This document shows, piece by piece, positions 59,994 through 64,000 of a stretch of 64,000 nucleotides of DNA; position 1 is the first letter of the stretch; each line of letters opens with the position of its first letter. The stretch lies in assembly GCF_964199755.1 (NCBI RefSeq), contig NC_133896.1:85358215-85422214 (forward strand), in the 5' to 3' direction. The position numbers and the translations under genes were made by a program. The stretch comes from Larus michahellis. Lineage: Eukaryota > Chordata > Aves > Charadriiformes > Laridae. Under the pieces are notes generated by a model. That model did not search any database and was not told the origin of the DNA. It was given only the letters and a program-made list of their open reading frames with translations.

Positions 59994-62180
59994 CTAAACA
60001 TTCAGGAACAAGAATGGTAACAACACCCTATTTTGTTCTAAGTCATATTAAAATATAGCAAGTATTAAAAAAATCACTCATTTGAGATTATGAACTTAAA
60101 AGAAACTGATTTTCATAACCTCTCCCACTTGCACTTGTCTTCAAATAATAAACTTTCAGAAGAAAGCTACGCTGGACGCTTGAAATCAAGCACACTTGCA
60201 AAACAATAACATATATCAAAATTCTGATAATAACTGGCTAACATTGAAGGGCATAATTTTTACCTGCAGGAATTGAAAAATAAATATTCTGGTTTTGATG
60301 CATGATTTTGCAAGTGACAACACAAATAGATCAACAAATGAAAGTCATCAATCTGTAACACAAGTTTTTCAAGAAGAGTACTTCCTATTTACAGTGATAA
60401 GATATACTGATATCAGAACCCTGCTACTGAAACATTTCATACCAGCATTTTTTTAAGTTCTCTCTTATTCCCACACACTGCATTCAAGGTGAGAGTTTGC
60501 TGGACCAGCTATTAGTTTTTCCCTCTCTCTCTATTCTGAGACTCTAGCAGTAGCCTTCTGTAATCTCACAATGTAGATGGATTGAGAGCACCAGATAAAA
60601 TGTTAAGATACATCTTCTGCCCCAGGTAAGGAACTGGGATCTCTTGCCCAAGAAGGGAATGGTCAGCCCTGGCTATCCCACCCCCAGTTTCTGTAATGTC
60701 ACATGACGCTTAGGTACTACCCCCTATACGGGAAACTGCAGCCTGGATCTATATGGGATGTATGGAGCATATTACATAATCACTGCTCCAACACAATTCT
60801 CCCAGATGGGAATCTGGGTTGCAAATTAATCTGACTCAAAGAGTAGACTGTAACTGTGACTCAAAGCAGTGATTAAAGATAGCTTATCTGCCACTGGAGA
60901 AACAGTAAATTTGAAGAATGTGAAGTTACCGGTATAGCAAGGAGACAGAGGAAAGGGTGCGCCAGGACTTCAAACAGGTCTCCTGAGGAAATGTTCCACT
61001 ACTAATGCACAGTGGTCACTTGAAGAATATGAGATTATGATATACACTAGACTTCTACACAATATACCGAGTGAATTCCAAGCTTTTTTTTGCCTTTATT
61101 TTGAAAAGTAATCATTAAAATCAGCTCCGCAACATGAATGACAATGTGTGACCAAGGAGGTGCCAATTCATGGCCTAGCTTACATCACTGTGTCGAAACC
61201 TCCCGCTTTTATTTGCGGACTTGTTAGATTTTGGTCTGAAAGCATTAGATAAGCAGACACTGTGTGCTTGTCATGCCTCTTCTGAAGCAATCAGAAAAAA
61301 GGCAGAGTACTGGATTCTTAATACTGCTCTAAGCTATGACTGAAAAGGTTAACAGCAAACACCTTTTAACCATGAAGCACATCAGTACTCAACATGAACT
61401 ACATCAGCACTCTTCTTGGGACCATAAAGTCAACTATATATTTTAAAAACCTGCAGATTATACGTGTACAGTCTAGTTACTATACACTGAAGATATCATA
61501 CTAGTTTCTGGTAACAGTTATTTTGTGTTCAATCTAAGACATTAGTAGGTATTTCAGAAGCCTTTCAAAGCATAACATTTTGCATTCACATGCAGGACAT
61601 TTCTGAAAGGCAAGTAAAGGGTTTCTATTACTTCCACTCACGATCATGCCAGTTAGTTGGATAAATACATACTTTATTAGAAATAGTGAATAATTTTGCA
61701 AGTTTACTTAAGGAAAAAAACAAACAACAAAACAAACCTGGACAGGCACAGTTGAGAAGTTTAGGAAATATAAATAAAGAATTAATTTATAATCTAAATA
61801 TGATTATCATCCCAAGAATCTGACCTCTTATAGTTTAATTATGGATTTAAAGCTACATTAGGATTCAAGTTCCAAGAGAAGATTTTGCGGAGTTGTAATG
61901 GTTACTGCCAATAGATGCATCACAAAAGTAGGTACCATCATGCATGTATAGAAGCACAGGAAGGAAAGCAAAGGTGCAGTCAATGAGAGAAGGTGAAGGA
62001 ATTGTCAGTTAAACAAAGCTGAGAGCTGTTACTTGTATAATAAATGTCTAGAAGGCAACCAATTTAATAATTTCAGAACAGACAAAATATAGATAAGCAA
62101 TAGCCGAACTCTATGTCAATTCTCAGATAGAAAGCCAAAATGCTATAAAAATCGCTTTAATTGCAATGTGCCACAATTAC
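59994..62180. other. AT-rich single-copy sequence, nothing recognised
   Basis: No repeat family or coding domain recognised. A minus-strand CTGCAG|GTAAAA word near 60258-60269 could act as acceptor or donor, but neither reading gives a convincing exon. Confidence 0.45.
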
Positions 62181-62299
62181 GGTAATAAGCTTGAAGACTG
62201 ATGTATGGGTAAAATGAAAATGGTTCCAGTCTTGTGACATTTCCTCAGTGTCAGAAACACCAATTACATATACAGGTTTTTCCACAGTGATAATGTCAC
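62181..62299 (-). CDS. Candidate internal exon (speculative, unidentified)
   Basis: On the minus strand the pyrimidine-rich acceptor 'ttaattttctactttcaaag' ends before 62299, and GTAATT follows 62181 as a modest donor. The 119 bp keep one frame open for 39 codons (needing one base from upstream and ending on a codon boundary), beginning DIITVEKPVYVIGVSDTEEM and ending in SVFKLIT. The Val/Asp/Glu-rich composition looks more like a folded extracellular or cytosolic domain than like random AT-rich translation. I do not recognise the family, and the frame also continues a few codons past the donor before a stop. This is the most protein-like of the candidate exons, but unproven. Confidence 0.22.
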
Positions 62300-64000
62300 C
62301 TTTGAAAGTAGAAAATTAAAAACCATTAACAGAAATAGCAAGAAAAAAACCACAGACTTTTATCTGTCTGATAACAGAGGCCAGTAAGCCATTGCAATTT
62401 TCTATTTAAGTGATGTTTGGAGGTGTTTTCTGGTAATAATACTGTTTTCAAATGACTTTTTACAATCACAGCCAGTTTCAGCTACTGGACAGACATCTTA
62501 TTTCTCTTCTACTGTGCTGATCTTCCCCATTAGTTTGACCTAATCCTTAATATAAAAAGGGTTATAAACAAGGTCATTATGAAGACTATATGACCTATAA
62601 GTGAACTATGATATTTTTGCCAATATTGTAAAGATCTAAGGTGTTATTTTAACTGCAGCACTAAAATACGTAAAGGGAGAACTTTTAGTCTGATTTGTTT
62701 AAGAAAAACTTCATTGACCATTTTCTGGGATAGTTTTGATGGATGAAAAGCAGGACAACTATGTAGAGGTACATATATCTTCTCACATGGTCAGCCTTTA
62801 GGAGTGAATTGCAGACAGTTCCTCAGACAGTCTGAACAAACCAGAGCAATTTGTTGCCTCTCCTCAACAGGGTGGATAAGACTAATTAAAGTGAACATTC
62901 ACCCTGCACTTCAAGCCTTCTTTTGCAGTCTTTACCTTGAATAATTTAATGCAAGATATTAGTTTTCATCACAAAATGTTCTCTTGAAATATTAAAGAAT
63001 GATGAAGCTTGTAGACAGAGGCATCTTTCTCCACGACTTCCAAAACTATCTCTTTCTGAAAAAGTTTTGAGATGTCTTGTCAAAAAATGTTGCCATCACT
63101 ACTAAAAAAATAATAATTTGAGATAAACTGATGAATATTATTTCAAAAAACAGCTTAGCCCTTAGAATATTCCCTAACAAATTCTCGCCTGTGCCAGTAT
63201 CAGTAAAATGTGCTGATAAGGAAGACCCACTCTTCCCCAGGGAATATGAACTGAGAAGGTAAGCAAATCTGAAAATCTAAATGGAGAATGAGTGGGCATT
63301 TATATTTAATGCCTCTAAAGATTATTTTGAGAGTGATTTTTATGTAAGGTATTATTTGGTTAGTATCAGTAGAAATACCAGCACTTCTTTTCAGTTTTAA
63401 GTCCGTTAATTACCTTTTTCCATTTCCAATATTTTACTTTACTAAGAAAAGTGAATTAACATTGGTTAATTCTTTGTTCTTGAATCTAAACAAAGCTAAA
63501 AATGCAAAATCAGGATTATTGAAAATATCTGTAATAATTTGTTTCATAGTAAAAAGGAACCCCAAAGATACGCAAATTTTACATAATAAAGGCACAAAAA
63601 TACTCACTGCCCTGCTTTGTTGGACAAGTTCACAATTGTTAATTAAAAGCTAGATACAGTAATCCCAACCCACAGAGTAAGTTACTTTTTGCAGCAGAAG
63701 TCAGAAGCATAAACCTAAACCAAGATTATGTTTGACATAACCATGACAATATCTGGCCATTCATATTAGACTTTAGAGACTTTATATGTTGTTTAGCACA
63801 TCACTACCCTTAATAGGCCACGCTTTTCTGAACTGACTGATGATTCAGGATACCAACCAACATCACCTTTAAAAAAAAAAAAAAAAAGCCTGATTTTGTT
63901 TTGTTAACTGAACATTTAATAAAGTAAAATGTTTCAGTTTCTAAAGTCAGAAACTGAAGTCTCAACTGGAAATCTTGGTCTAAACACTAAATACATGATA
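62300..64000. other. AT-rich single-copy sequence, nothing recognised
   Basis: No known family. A 17-A run lies at 63871-63887. Minus-strand splice-like words occur near 62938 (TTCAAG|GTAAAG) and at 63415-63445 (a 28-bp interval bounded by 'ttcacttttcttag' and AAG|GTAATT), neither strong enough to call an exon. Confidence 0.45.
63871..63887. repeat. Poly(A) run (17 A)
   Basis: Seventeen A residues without an identifiable retroposed body on its left, so it is treated as a simple repeat. Confidence 0.85.

Noticed and set aside
1..64000. CRISPR arrays, tRNA or rRNA genes, prokaryotic operons, toxin or phage modules
   Set aside because: No regularly spaced identical repeats, no cloverleaf with A/B-box signals, no long collinear ORFs and no ribosome-binding-site pattern. 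The sequence is plainly vertebrate non-coding DNA.

Overview
The window is vertebrate nuclear DNA, most likely from a bird. The evidence is the repeat content: CR1 LINEs of several ages, one still carrying the 8-bp terminal repeats typical of avian CR1; LTRs of two families that I recognise as avian; AT-rich, gene-poor single-copy sequence; and a 200-base N run from a draft assembly. There is no bacterial, plasmid or phage organisation: no operons, no ribosome-binding sites, and no ORF above 250 codons. The only ORF with a clear family identity (250 codons, minus strand, 43135-43887) is the reverse transcriptase of a dead CR1 copy.

Layout. 1-1779: nothing recognised. 1780-2322: a near-complete solo LTR, plus strand. 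7180-7520: tail of an ancient CR1. 10430-10470: a MIR/CORE-SINE-like scrap touching the assembly gap at 10471-10670. 12700-13830: a much older CR1 reverse-transcriptase fragment. 16000-16950: a GC-richer block with a TGTC microsatellite. 17829-17930: a second MIR-like fragment. 21585-22935: a degenerate plus-strand CR1. 26200-26396: a CR1 tail followed by a long hairpin. 31100-31800: a candidate exon, CpG-bearing sequence and an ancient CR1 scrap. 33223-34130: a minus-strand LTR-like element with tandem units. 34414-34497: a perfect 41-bp-arm palindrome. 36976-37029: a three-copy 18-bp tandem repeat. 42691-43965: the best-preserved CR1, minus strand. 44840-45095: a truncated LTR. 45100-64000: AT-rich sequence, with several weak splice-bounded ORFs on the minus strand.

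No protein-coding gene could be established. Five splice-site-bounded open stretches are listed with low confidence as candidate exons; their phases do not chain into one model, so they may be chance. The region is best read as an intergenic desert or the introns of a long gene. I do not see a novel biological system. The most unusual objects are the 84-bp palindrome at 34414-34497, with a diverged third copy of its arm beside it, and the 74-bp hairpin at 26323-26396.
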